From assembly GCA_019240475.1 (NCBI GenBank), contig JAFAYI010000018.1:1-64000 (forward strand): a DNA stretch of 64,000 bases, read 5' to 3'. The notes below the pieces were generated by a model, which saw nothing but the letters and a program-made list of their open reading frames with translations, was not told the DNA's origin and made no database searches. Of the stretch, positions 36,338 to 45,291 are shown in pieces. Position 1 is the first letter of the stretch. Every line of letters begins with the position of its first letter. Origin of the DNA: Acidobacteriaceae bacterium (GTDB taxonomy: Bacteria; Acidobacteriota; Terriglobia; Bryobacterales; Bryobacteraceae). The translations under genes and the position numbers were made by a program.

Positions 36338-38374
36338 CTAATCCCGAATCAGAACTCCCAGATTAGTTGTGATTCCGTAGACCCGCTCCGAGTTGTTATC
36401 CGGACTCCAAAGCTGACGAATTTTTAATGATGGAAGCGACGAGGGAACAGCCGACCACGAAGAGTCTCCATCTTTTCTCGCAAACAAATTTCCATATTCG
36501 ACCGCGAAGGCCTCGTGACGAGCGGGGCTGTAGAGAACCGTAGCCACCGTCGATGCGGGCAGGCCTTTATTGCCGTCGCTCGACCAAGTCGAGCCGCCAT
36601 CGCTCGAAGAGTACAAGCCGACACGGGTTGCCACGAGAACCGAACCGGCGTCGCTCGCCGCTAGAGCCACGTCATTGATGTCGGAAACTGGCAGCGGGAA
36701 CACAATCTGATTCCAGTGGTCTCCAAGGTCCTTGCTCAGGTAAAGGCCCCCGGAAGCTTTCAGGATCAGCGATCCGCCGCCTTCCGCGCCATACAACGCC
36801 GTCGCGGCCGTGCTACCCGGTATATCAACTAGCGTCCAATGCTCGCCAGCGTCGTCGCTTTTCAGCAAGCCCAAATCGGTTGCCGCGAAGACCAGCTCTT
36901 TTGCATCCGTCTTCACCGAATAGAGGCCGCTGATCTCGGAAACCGAGATCTCCTTGACAACCGGCTTTGGCGCCACGGTTCTCACGGGCCGGCGCGCAGT
37001 TCGGCTCCGCGCCGAGCTCGTTGCAGTCCTGGTCGCCGTCTTGGGCTTCGGCGGCTCGGGCGCCGGGAAGAGGCGCCGAATCGGCAAAGGCTTCCAAGCG
37101 CCTCCCCCGTCGATAGATTTGTACATCTCGCGGTGGCTGGCCGCCAGCAAAATCTCCCCACGGCCAGCGAATCCTGTAACACTTCTCAGGTGCACGCCGT
37201 TCAACCCGCGAGTGGTTCGAAGCTGTGTCCACGTCTCTCCCCGATTGGCGCTGACAAACAGTCCGCTGCTTTCTCCTCCCTGACTTTCGAAAGCCATGAG
37301 TTTGTTGCCCGAAACTGTCAGCCCCGTAATTCGCCTATCGACAAAACCTTTGTTGACTAACTCGATCGCGGACCCGCCATCGTTACTCTTGCCGATGCCC
37401 TCGTATTCGAGCGCAAGATACATGCTGTAGGGTGCTGCCCGATTGAAGGCCATGGCGTTGACCGGGATATTAGTCAAGGTCTTCCAAGCCTTACCGCTGT
37501 CGGTGGATTTGAAAAGCCCCGTCGTAGTACCCGCATAGATGACGTTCGATGCTTGCGGATCTTCCCGCACCACATGCGTGCGACGGGATGTATTCGGAAT
37601 CCCGAGCAGCTTGTGCCAGAGTTCTCCCCGGTCGCCGCTCGAATAGATGCCGCTGCATGCGCTCGCCAGGACATTGTTCGGCGCCGAGGGATCGACAAAC
37701 ATCGAGAATACGTCGGAGTCGTCAATCATCCCGGTGTGAATCGATTCCCAGGTCTTGCCCGCATCGGTGGTCTTCCAGGGGAGGTGCGGCGTGCCCGCAT
37801 AGATGATGTTGGCGTCCGAAGGGTCTACCGCGACGGAAGTGATGCCTTCCATCTCCGCATTCTGGGGATCGGAGATGCGCTTCCAGGTTTTTCCACAGTC
37901 GTCGCTCAGCATTACGCCGTGCAGAGTTCCCGCGATGAAGCGCGAGGGGTTGCTCGCGGAAGCCGCTAGCGCGCGCACTCCGAAGTCTGAAATATCTTTC
38001 ACAACCGACCAGGTTCTTCCGCCATTCTGGCTTTCGAACAGCCCTCCCCCATCCGCCGCGGTGATCCCTACAAAATAGTGTTTGGAATCCGACGGGTCCA
38101 CCAGAATGGATGTGACTGTGCTCAGCGGGTGCTGAGGAAAATCGATAAGCGCCCAGGTAGCTCCTCCATCCCCGCTGCTGTAAAGCAGCGAATTCATGGC
38201 GCCCGCCAGAACCGACGTAGGTTGCTGGGGATCGAGTGCGACACTGGTCGCCGTGCCCCCGAACGGGCCCGACAACGTCCAATCTTCAACCGGTAAAGAA
38301 ACCGCCCAGCCGGCAACTCCGGCTGCGGCAAGCGCAGCTACAAGCGTTACGGAAGATAAACAACGGCTAACCAT
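36338..38374 (-). CDS. Exported BNR/sialidase-repeat (VPS10-like) propeller protein
   Basis: A 678-residue protein with an N-terminal signal or anchor (VTLVAALAAAGVAGWAV). About twelve BNR/Asp-box repeats (SxDxGxxW) recur through the chain, e.g. SSGDGGATW, SQNGGRTW, SDDCGKTW, TTDAGKTW, SSDGGSTW, giving one or two beta-propellers as in Ycf48- or sortilin-like proteins. A basic Pro/Thr/Arg linker at about 440-475 separates the two halves. The fold often binds carbohydrate or acts as an assembly factor; no enzymatic residues could be identified. ATG 38374 is chosen; TTG 38395 is an alternative. Divergent from phoH. Confidence 0.82.
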   Translation of the reverse strand: MVSRCLSSVTLVAALAAAGVAGWAVSLPVEDWTLSGPFGGTATSVALDPQQPTSVLAGAMNSLLYSSGDGGATWALIDFPQHPLSTVTSILVDPSDSKHYFVGITAADGGGLFESQNGGRTWSVVKDISDFGVRALAASASNPSRFIAGTLHGVMLSDDCGKTWKRISDPQNAEMEGITSVAVDPSDANIIYAGTPHLPWKTTDAGKTWESIHTGMIDDSDVFSMFVDPSAPNNVLASACSGIYSSGDRGELWHKLLGIPNTSRRTHVVREDPQASNVIYAGTTTGLFKSTDSGKAWKTLTNIPVNAMAFNRAAPYSMYLALEYEGIGKSNDGGSAIELVNKGFVDRRITGLTVSGNKLMAFESQGGESSGLFVSANRGETWTQLRTTRGLNGVHLRSVTGFAGRGEILLAASHREMYKSIDGGGAWKPLPIRRLFPAPEPPKPKTATRTATSSARSRTARRPVRTVAPKPVVKEISVSEISGLYSVKTDAKELVFAATDLGLLKSDDAGEHWTLVDIPGSTAATALYGAEGGGSLILKASGGLYLSKDLGDHWNQIVFPLPVSDINDVALAASDAGSVLVATRVGLYSSSDGGSTWSSDGNKGLPASTVATVLYSPARHEAFAVEYGNLFARKDGDSSWSAVPSSLPSLKIRQLWSPDNNSERVYGITTNLGVLIRD

Positions 38375-38624
38375 TTTTGAGGCTTTCTGTTTCAATCATC
38401 ATCTATTGTGAACCTCCGGTCTTGAGAATCTCTGCGCCTTCGCCTTGTTTTAAAATTGCTCGAAAATTGGTATACTTGACTCGAATGAGCTTCCGGCGCC
38501 CGCGCCTGAGGATTCAACGCTTGTCTTCCGGACGTTCCGTCTCCCGCCACTGTGCGCTCAAAGAGCCGTTTGTTCTCGCTCCCCAGGCGTGTGATGGGCT
38601 AAGCTTCTCATTCAACCTCCCTTG

Positions 38625-39683
38625 ATGAAGTCTTCTGTTCAGATTCCCCGCGGCATCGAATCGCTGTTCGGCACTCGAGACGAAAATATTCGGATTTTGG
38701 AGTCCCAGCTCAATCTCCGCACGCGCTTGCTGGACGGCTCGCTCGAAGTGGAAGGCGACGAGCCGCAAGTCCAGCGCGCCGAGCGTATTCTCGAAGACTA
38801 CGTAAGCCTGGTGAAAGAAGGCCATGTTTTCACGAATGGCGACCTTAACAGCTATTTGCGGGTGGTTACCGTCGACCCGGACGCATCGCTGCGGCGGCTG
38901 GTCGAAAGTGGGAAGTCGCGAACCTTTGGCAAAAAGGTTCTCGCGCCGAAAACCATCAACCAGCGCCGCTACATCGACGCCATCGAGCATAACGATCTGA
39001 CGATCGGCATTGGTCCGGCGGGGACCGGCAAGACGTACCTGGCCGTCGCAATGGCCGTCGCGGCGCTCTTGAATAAGAGAGTCAGCCGCATCGTGCTCAC
39101 GCGTCCGGCGGTGGAGGCCGGCGAGCATCTGGGTTTCCTCCCGGGTACGCTGCAGGAGAAAGTCGATCCGTATCTGCGCCCGCTTTACGACGCGCTCTTC
39201 GATATGATCGACTCCGAACGCGTAGAGAAGCTGCTTGAGCGCAACATCATCGAAGTCGCGCCTCTCGCCTTCATGCGCGGACGCACTCTGAACGACTGTT
39301 TCATCATTCTCGATGAAGCGCAGAACACCACGGTCGAGCAGATGAAGATGATCCTGACTCGCCAGGGATTCAATTCCAAAATGGTGGTCAACGGCGATCA
39401 GACTCAGATCGATCTGCCGGGCGGAAAGAAGAGCGGGCTTCTGAACGCGGCCGAGGTTCTCAAAGGAGTAGAAGGAATCGCTTTCGTCAATTTCGACGAA
39501 AGGGACGTAGTTCGGCACGCGCTGGTGCAGCGGATCGTCAAGGCGTACGACCGCTATAACGAATTGATCGGAGCGGGCCGCCAGTTGGCGCTCAAACTCG
39601 GAACCGACGCGCCGCAGGAAACGCCGGCGGAGCCACCCGCTACTACCGCCGTTGAGATCCCCGAGTTTCCCTCACTCGCCTGA
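38625..39683 (+). CDS. ybeZ: PhoH-like ATPase
   Basis: A 352-residue cytoplasmic P-loop ATPase of the PhoH/YbeZ family. An N-terminal KH-like/small domain (about 1-110) precedes Walker A GPAGTGKTYLA and the Walker B region FIILDEAQNTT, with VVNGDQTQIDLP as a sensor motif. It is thought to work with YbeY in RNA or ribosome metabolism, and the next gene is ybeY, 2 bases after its stop. It is the first gene of a block that runs to era. TTG 38622 directly precedes the ATG used here. Confidence 0.95.
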   Translation: MKSSVQIPRGIESLFGTRDENIRILESQLNLRTRLLDGSLEVEGDEPQVQRAERILEDYVSLVKEGHVFTNGDLNSYLRVVTVDPDASLRRLVESGKSRTFGKKVLAPKTINQRRYIDAIEHNDLTIGIGPAGTGKTYLAVAMAVAALLNKRVSRIVLTRPAVEAGEHLGFLPGTLQEKVDPYLRPLYDALFDMIDSERVEKLLERNIIEVAPLAFMRGRTLNDCFIILDEAQNTTVEQMKMILTRQGFNSKMVVNGDQTQIDLPGGKKSGLLNAAEVLKGVEGIAFVNFDERDVVRHALVQRIVKAYDRYNELIGAGRQLALKLGTDAPQETPAEPPATTAVEIPEFPSLA

Positions 39684-39685
39684 GT

Positions 39686-40171
39686 ATGTCTTCAGACGGC
39701 AGTAGCGTGCTCTTCGGAGCTATTCCTAAAGACCTGGATCTTTCGCGCGCAGACAAACGAGTCTTGCGCCAGTTCGTGCGCAACCTGCGGCATCGCGTCA
39801 CCGGAGGCAGCGCGTTTACCTGCCTCATCACCGATGACGAGGAGCTGCGCCGTTTGAACCGCGAATTTCTGGGGCGCGATTACCCGACCGATGTGCTCTC
39901 CTTCCCCGGCGCTTCCGATAGCGGCAGCCTCGGCGACATCGCCATCTCATCCGAGCGCGCGAAAGAGCAGGCGCTGGAGTTTGGACACGGGCGCCTGGAT
40001 GAAATCCGCGTTCTTATTCTGCATGGAGTCCTGCATTTGACGGGTATGGATCACGAGCGCGACGGCGGCGAAATGGATCGCGCGGAGCGGCGCTGGCGAG
40101 CCGAATTCGATTTGCCCTCTACGTTGATCGCGCGCGCCTCCAGCCTCGCGTCTAAGGGAGTGCGGTCCTGA
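39686..40171 (+). CDS. ybeY: Endoribonuclease YbeY
   Basis: A 161-residue metallo-RNase needed for 16S rRNA 3'-end maturation and 70S quality control. The zinc-binding motif HGVLHLTGMDHE (HxxxHxxxxxDH) is complete. RRLNREFLGRDYPTDVLSFP is the conserved upstream strand-helix region. It is placed between phoH and corC, the standard order, and its stop overlaps the corC start by one base. Confidence 0.96.
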   Translation: MSSDGSSVLFGAIPKDLDLSRADKRVLRQFVRNLRHRVTGGSAFTCLITDDEELRRLNREFLGRDYPTDVLSFPGASDSGSLGDIAISSERAKEQALEFGHGRLDEIRVLILHGVLHLTGMDHERDGGEMDRAERRWRAEFDLPSTLIARASSLASKGVRS

Positions 40172-41445
40172 TGACCCTGCTCTGCCTGGCTGCCGCCATT
40201 GTCGTCACCGCGCTGCTCGGCTTCGTCTCCTATGTGCAGCTTCTGTATCTCGAATCGCTGCGCCTGATTCGCCACGATGTGAAATCGCTCGAATACTTTC
40301 GCGAGAAGCTGGCCGATCGGATCGGGCTTGAGACGGAACACGGCTCGCTAGCCTTCTCGCTCGTCAAGCACATATCGCTATGCCTGCTGGGACTGTTTTT
40401 CTTATGCGCTCTGGTGCGGCCTTCGGCGCCCCACTGGCAGAGCGTTCTCGAAGCGATCGGCTTATCGTTCCTGGCGATGCTGGTTTCGACATACCTGGTG
40501 CCCTTGTTCCTTTACCGGCGCACCGGCGGCCAATGGATGCTGAAATTGCTGCCCGCCATCAAGCTCTTGGCGGCCGTCGCTGCGCCGCTCGCCGCCCTCG
40601 TACGAATGTTTCAATCTCTGCTCGACCTGGACAAGAACGGCGCAGGCGAAACTGCGCCCGCCGATTCCGTGGAACACATCGAAGCTCTGATAACGGCCGG
40701 AGCGGAAGAAGGCATCATCGAGGAAGAAGACCGCAAGCTGATCCACTCTGTGGTCGCGTTTGGGGACAAGAGCGTGCGGGAAGTCATGACGTCCCGGCCG
40801 AATATCGTCGCAATCGGCGCCGGCAAATCCCTCGACGATCTTCGGCAGCTTGTTATCCATGAACAGTATTCGCGCATCCCCGTTTACGACGGCAACATCG
40901 ATAACGTCATCGGCTTTGTCCATGTGCGCGATCTGTTTGAGCTCGATCCCGAAGAAATGCAATCCAAGCCGCTTCGAGACCTGGTAAGGCCGGCGCCGCT
41001 GGTTCCCGAGACCAAGCCCGTGACCGACCTGCTGCGCGACATGCAGCGCGAAGGTTCGCACATGGTGATCGTGGTGGATGAATACGGCAACACCGCGGGG
41101 CTTGCCACCATGGAAGATCTTGTCGAAGAGATTCTGGGCGAGATCCGGGACGAGCATGAGCCGGACCGCGATGTTCGCCAGGAATCCGACATGGTGTACA
41201 TCGCGCCGGGCAGCCTGGATGTGGACCGCTTGCAGGAATTGCTGAACTTCAGGCCCGAAGACGATACGGAATCGACGACCATCGGCGGCTTGATTACTGA
41301 GTGGCTGGGGCACGTGCCGCGGGTGGGAGAGGTTGTCGAGCGCGGAGGCATTCGCATCGAAGTACTGGCCGGCAACGAGCGGCGCGTTGATGAAGTTCGC
41401 ATCTCGCGGGCGGAAACTCCGTCTCCGGTCGGGGCTCACGCGTGA
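40171..41445 (+). CDS. corC: CNNM/CorC family protein with CBS domains
   Basis: A 424-residue protein with an N-terminal membrane region of three to four helices (VVTALLGFVSYVQLLYL, CLLGLFFLCALV, AIGLSFLAMLVSTYLVP), a CBS pair (about 195-330: VREVMTSRPNIVAI, YSRIPVYDGNIDNVIGFV, MVIVVDEYGNTAGLAT) and a C-terminal CorC_HlyC transporter-associated domain (about 345-420). Such proteins are linked to Mg2+/Co2+ efflux and membrane homeostasis. Starts at ATG 40171 overlapping ybeY; ends overlapping the GTG of era. Confidence 0.93.
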   Translation: MTLLCLAAAIVVTALLGFVSYVQLLYLESLRLIRHDVKSLEYFREKLADRIGLETEHGSLAFSLVKHISLCLLGLFFLCALVRPSAPHWQSVLEAIGLSFLAMLVSTYLVPLFLYRRTGGQWMLKLLPAIKLLAAVAAPLAALVRMFQSLLDLDKNGAGETAPADSVEHIEALITAGAEEGIIEEEDRKLIHSVVAFGDKSVREVMTSRPNIVAIGAGKSLDDLRQLVIHEQYSRIPVYDGNIDNVIGFVHVRDLFELDPEEMQSKPLRDLVRPAPLVPETKPVTDLLRDMQREGSHMVIVVDEYGNTAGLATMEDLVEEILGEIRDEHEPDRDVRQESDMVYIAPGSLDVDRLQELLNFRPEDDTESTTIGGLITEWLGHVPRVGEVVERGGIRIEVLAGNERRVDEVRISRAETPSPVGAHA

Positions 41446-42347
41446 ACGCCGCCCCGCATCGCGCCGGGTTTGTCTCGCTGGCCGGCCGCCCCAACGCGGG
41501 AAAATCCACTCTGCTGAATGCGCTGGTCGGCGAGAAGATCGCCATCACGGCTCACCAGGCGCAGACCACCCGCACTTCCATTCAGGGCGTCCTCACCTCG
41601 CCCAACGCTCAAATCGTTTTCGTCGATACGCCCGGCATTCACGCCTCCGACACGCTTTTCAACAAGCGCATGATGGACACAGTGCGCGGCGCCCTGCAGG
41701 ATCGCGACCTGGTGCTGTTCGTTGCGGACGCGGCGCGCCCGGTTGCCGAAGAAGACGTGCGCGCGGCGAGCGCGCTCGCCCAAACCCCCAACGCGGTTCT
41801 AGTCCTCAATAAGATCGATCGCATTCAGGACAAAAGGCGATTGCTTCCCATCATCGAGCGCTACATGGAACTCTTCCCGTTCGCCGCCGCGGTTCCTGTC
41901 TCCGCACGCGTGGGCGATGGCCTCGACGAGCTGAAGCGCGTCATCCTGGAGCACCTGCCCGAAGGCCCGGCGCTGTTCCCGGAAGACTATCTGACCGATC
42001 AACCCATCCGCTTCCTTGCGGCGGAGATTGTTCGCGAGCGGATTCTGCGGTCGGCGCGCGAAGAAGTTCCCCATGCCGCGGCGGTGCTGATCGATTCCTG
42101 GGAAGAAACTCCGCCTCTGGCGAAGATCGCCGCAACCATCTACGTCGAGCGCCACGGCCAGAAAACCATTCTGATCGGCAACAAAGGCCAGATGCTCAAA
42201 AAAATCGGCTCGGAAGCGCGCCAGGAGCTGGAGCGTATCCTTGAGCGCAAGGTTTTTCTCTCTTTGTTCGTGAAGGTGAAACCTGACTGGCGCCAAGATG
42301 CGTCCTTCTTGGATGCGGTGGATTGGCGCTCCATGATCGGAAGATAA
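41442..42347 (+). CDS. era: GTPase Era
   Basis: A 301-residue GTPase that binds the 3' end of 16S rRNA and assists 30S assembly. G1 is GRPNAGKST near residue 14, G3 is DTPG, G4 is NKID; a C-terminal KH domain has IGNKGQMLKKIGSEAR. GTG 41442 overlaps the corC stop (GTGA), so translation is coupled. Position after ybeY and corC matches the conserved phoH-ybeY-corC-era cluster. Confidence 0.97.
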   Translation: MNAAPHRAGFVSLAGRPNAGKSTLLNALVGEKIAITAHQAQTTRTSIQGVLTSPNAQIVFVDTPGIHASDTLFNKRMMDTVRGALQDRDLVLFVADAARPVAEEDVRAASALAQTPNAVLVLNKIDRIQDKRRLLPIIERYMELFPFAAAVPVSARVGDGLDELKRVILEHLPEGPALFPEDYLTDQPIRFLAAEIVRERILRSAREEVPHAAAVLIDSWEETPPLAKIAATIYVERHGQKTILIGNKGQMLKKIGSEARQELERILERKVFLSLFVKVKPDWRQDASFLDAVDWRSMIGR

Positions 42348-42383
42348 GTAGGCGATGCTAGGCTCGGAAGATAGAACGACCAA

Positions 42384-42674
42384 ATGAGACGCTTTTTTGC
42401 TACTGCTGCGCTCCTGACCGCGAGCACCGCTTTCGCGCAAGCTCCGGCCGCTCCCACCGCCGACGATCGCATCTCCGACCAGGTGCGGATGCGCCTTGCG
42501 ACCGACCCCGATGTCAAAGGCGGTGCGTTCGATGTGACCGTGCGCGACGGCGTGGTCACAATCAAGGGCCGAGTCGATACGGAAAAGGGGCGAGATCGCG
42601 CCACCAAGCTATCCAAGAAGGTCAAGGGCGTCAAAGAAGTCGACAACGAACTGGTTGTCGGGCCGCCCAAATAG
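42384..42674 (+). CDS. Exported BON-domain protein
   Basis: A 96-residue protein with a signal peptide (MRRFFATAALLTASTAFA) and one BON domain (about 30-95): ISDQVRMRLATDPDVKGGAF, VRDGVVTIKGRV and VKGVKEVDNELVV. BON domains occur in periplasmic proteins such as OsmY that bind phospholipid or associate with the envelope. It sits 36 bases after era and 9 bases before the pseudo-S41 gene, so it may share their transcript. Confidence 0.88.
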   Translation: MRRFFATAALLTASTAFAQAPAAPTADDRISDQVRMRLATDPDVKGGAFDVTVRDGVVTIKGRVDTEKGRDRATKLSKKVKGVKEVDNELVVGPPK

Positions 42675-42683
42675 CGGCGCTGC

Positions 42684-44393
42684 TTGCTTCGACTCCACTG
42701 CGCAATCGTCTTTGTATTGGGCTCGGTCGCCACTGTTCGAGCCGCCACGAACGAACAAGACCGCCTCATCGCGACCGCGAAGCTCTGGGGCACTATCAAG
42801 TATTTCCACCCATACCTTGCCTATCGCGGCATCGATTGGGACAAGGCTTTAATCGATGCTCTTCCGGCCATCCGGTCCGCCCATAGCCCCGAGGAGTATG
42901 CCAAGGCGATTGGAACAATGCTCGGCGCGCTGCATGATCCGGCCACCTACGCTCGCGCCGGCGCCGTGCAGACCCAGCCGGATACGGACGGAGCGCCAGT
43001 AGCGCAGCGCACCTGGATTCATTTCGGTTTGAGCAACTCCGTGTTCGCCTCGCGCGCCGCTGCAGCCGGCCCGCAAACGATCGCCATCTCGATGGGTGAC
43101 GGCGTGAATGCGGTCGTGCGTCTCTCCGAACTTATTCCTGCAAACGGCGAGGCCGCGATCCCCGCCCCTCAGCCCGACCGCGCTTATGCCGAATCGCGTT
43201 ATCCATCCGTCGAATATCGCATCCTGGCAGCCTTCAAGGCCTGGATCGTGATCCGCGATTTCTTCGCTTACCGCGATTTGATGGACGACGATTGGGACAC
43301 TGTATTCGCTTCCGTTCTGCCGAAGTTTATCGCCGCCAAAGACGCGCAGGAATACAACCAGACTGTCGCCGATACGATTACTTATCTCTTCGATTCGCAA
43401 GCTTCCGTTCAAAGCGATGAGCTTTCCGAATTCTTCGGCTCGGCGCCTGTGGGCCTCACGCTTCGGCTCGTCGAAAAGCGCGCTGTGATTGTCGACGTTG
43501 CCGATCCGGAAGCCGCGAAGGCGGGAGTTAGCCCCGGCGATATCGTGGCCGCAGTCGATGGCGAAAACACAATCGAGCGGATCAAACGAGAGGCGAAGTA
43601 TCTTTCCTCCTCAACTCAACAATCGCTCGGCGCGCTCGTGATGGCTCGCCTGCTTAATGGGACGGAGGGTTCGACTGTGGCGCTCACTCTCCACACTGGC
43701 GACCCGGAACCGAAAGAGATACGTCTCACGCGGAGCAAAGCTTTCGCGACCACAAAGCCGCAACCGGCGGCCGAGCCGATTAGGATCCTCTCATCGAATA
43801 TCGGCTATGTCGATCTGACGCGGCTCGCGGTCGCGGATGTCGATGCGATGTTTCAAAAGCTTCGCGGCGCGAAGGCCATCGTCTTCGATGGCCGCGGACC
43901 AACTCAAAGCCTAGGTCCGGCTCTCGCGGTGCACCTGAACCGGAAGCCCGACGTTCCGGTTACCATCGTCACTGGGCCTCTGACGATCACTCCCGATCTC
44001 GCAGGGAACGGGCAGCTCACATCCACTGCGAGTTTCTTTCATGTGGAAGCGCTCCCCGAGCCTGCAAGCGAAATTTACGCCGGCAAAACCGCCATGCTGA
44101 TCGACGAGCGAACGGCCGGCCAGGCAGAGCTTACAGGACTTTACCTCGAAGCCGCCAATAACACCGCGTTCATCGGAACCGCCTCTGCCGGCGCCACTGG
44201 CCAAGTCGATAGCTTTGTCCTGCCGGGAGGCATCACCGTGGCCTACACAAGGACCGACATTCGCCACGGAAACGGCGGCAAGTTGCAGCGCGTCGGCCTT
44301 GAGCCCGTCCAGGTAGTATCTCCGTCCGTTGCTGCGATACGAGCGGGGCGCGACCAACCGCTTGAGCGCGCCATCGAGTACTTATCGCGCTGA
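42684..44393 (+). CDS. S41/tail-specific protease homologue lacking the catalytic serine
   Basis: A 569-residue exported protein of the C-terminal-processing protease (S41) family. A short signal sequence is followed by a region of unknown fold (about 25-240), a PDZ domain (about 250-345: AAKAGVSPGDIVAAVDG) and the S41 core (about 365-569: IGYVDLTRL, IVFDGRGP, IRAGRDQPLERAIEYL). Where the family has TQSQAE with the nucleophilic serine, this protein has TAGQAE: Gly479 (GGC, one change from Ser AGC). It is thus a likely pseudo-protease or an atypical enzyme. The start is TTG 42684, without a strong ribosome-binding site. The next gene begins 1 base after its stop. Confidence 0.85.
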   Translation: MLRLHCAIVFVLGSVATVRAATNEQDRLIATAKLWGTIKYFHPYLAYRGIDWDKALIDALPAIRSAHSPEEYAKAIGTMLGALHDPATYARAGAVQTQPDTDGAPVAQRTWIHFGLSNSVFASRAAAAGPQTIAISMGDGVNAVVRLSELIPANGEAAIPAPQPDRAYAESRYPSVEYRILAAFKAWIVIRDFFAYRDLMDDDWDTVFASVLPKFIAAKDAQEYNQTVADTITYLFDSQASVQSDELSEFFGSAPVGLTLRLVEKRAVIVDVADPEAAKAGVSPGDIVAAVDGENTIERIKREAKYLSSSTQQSLGALVMARLLNGTEGSTVALTLHTGDPEPKEIRLTRSKAFATTKPQPAAEPIRILSSNIGYVDLTRLAVADVDAMFQKLRGAKAIVFDGRGPTQSLGPALAVHLNRKPDVPVTIVTGPLTITPDLAGNGQLTSTASFFHVEALPEPASEIYAGKTAMLIDERTAGQAELTGLYLEAANNTAFIGTASAGATGQVDSFVLPGGITVAYTRTDIRHGNGGKLQRVGLEPVQVVSPSVAAIRAGRDQPLERAIEYLSR

Positions 44394-44394
44394 T

Positions 44395-45168
44395 ATGCGC
44401 GCCTTCTGGGTGGCGCTCGTGATTGTCGCCGGCGTCTCGCCACCCGCGCGCGCCACTAGCATCGTCATTCTGCGCAGCCCCGGCCGCATTTACGTCGGCG
44501 CCGACAGCAGGCGCATGTACCGCGATCCCGCCGCCACATTCCAGGGTACGGTCTGCAAAATCGTTCCCGCCGGACAATTTTACTTTGTCGCCTCCGGCCT
44601 GACCTATGCGAACGACGAGCAGGTGGCCGACCTCGGCGCCGAGGCGGGACGCGATGCCCATTCCATCAGGGCCGCGACGCAACGGCTGGTCCAGCGCATG
44701 CAGCAGTTCCTGCCCCCCGCTCTTGCCGCGGAGAACCAGATCGAGCATCAGGCCGCGGAGAATCGCCCGAGCCTGGTTCTAGAAACGGCGTTCATCGGCA
44801 TCCAGGATGGCTCCGCTCTGGTCGCCCTACAGTTGTATCGCCGCGACGGGCAAAATCCTCGCTTCAAGGTGGAGAGCCACACCTATTCGTCCTCCACCCC
44901 GGGGCGCTACGATTTCATCTTCCTGGGCAAGCGCCGTGCAATCGACGCCCGGCTCGCGGGCCGCTTCCCCCGCATTCAAATTCAGAACGATAGCGATGCC
45001 GTTGCATTCATCTCCCAAATGATCGGCCTGGAAGCTTCCGAATCGCCCGAAACTACCGCGCCGCCCGTCGATATTCTCGAAATCGATTCGTCCGGGAGCC
45101 GTTGGCTTAAGCGGAAGCCGGCCTGCCAGGACCAAGCTCCGCATCCCATCCCGCCGGCCCGCCGCTGA
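44395..45168 (+). CDS. Exported proteasome/HslV-like Ntn-hydrolase
   Basis: A 257-residue protein, not an ordinary hypothetical. Residues 1-20 (MRAFWVALVIVAGVSPPARA) are a signal peptide with an ARA cleavage site; cleavage leaves Thr21 as residue 1 of TSIVILRSPGRIYVGADSRR. This aligns with the N-terminus of HslV and proteasome beta (TTIVxxRxxGxVxxAxD): Thr1, Gly10 and Asp17 fall in place, and Lys35 in VCKIV stands near the family's Lys33. Later, VASGLTYANDEQVADL resembles the GG-loop/helix after strand 3, and VDILEIDSSGSRWL ends the fold. The family is inferred from this pattern, not from a search. It is transcribed after the pseudo-S41 gene, 1 base apart. A periplasmic Thr hydrolase or peptidase is likely; substrate unknown. 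Confidence 0.75.
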   Translation: MRAFWVALVIVAGVSPPARATSIVILRSPGRIYVGADSRRMYRDPAATFQGTVCKIVPAGQFYFVASGLTYANDEQVADLGAEAGRDAHSIRAATQRLVQRMQQFLPPALAAENQIEHQAAENRPSLVLETAFIGIQDGSALVALQLYRRDGQNPRFKVESHTYSSSTPGRYDFIFLGKRRAIDARLAGRFPRIQIQNDSDAVAFISQMIGLEASESPETTAPPVDILEIDSSGSRWLKRKPACQDQAPHPIPPARR

Positions 45169-45291
45169 TTTCCCAGTGGCGGCTAAGTCTGTCTTATTGT
45201 CGGCCCCCGAATTTCTGGCGCAAAAACGTTTCCAAGGGGAATTGTTTTTGTATCAAGAACCTACTATGGTAATTTTGAAGGTCAAGCCCAG

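Noticed and set aside
38514..39518. 334-residue minus-strand frame
   Set aside because: Antisense to phoH with its clear Walker motifs; also runs into the divergent promoter region.
40462..41439. 325-residue minus-strand frame
   Set aside because: Antisense to corC CBS domains; no start context or family.
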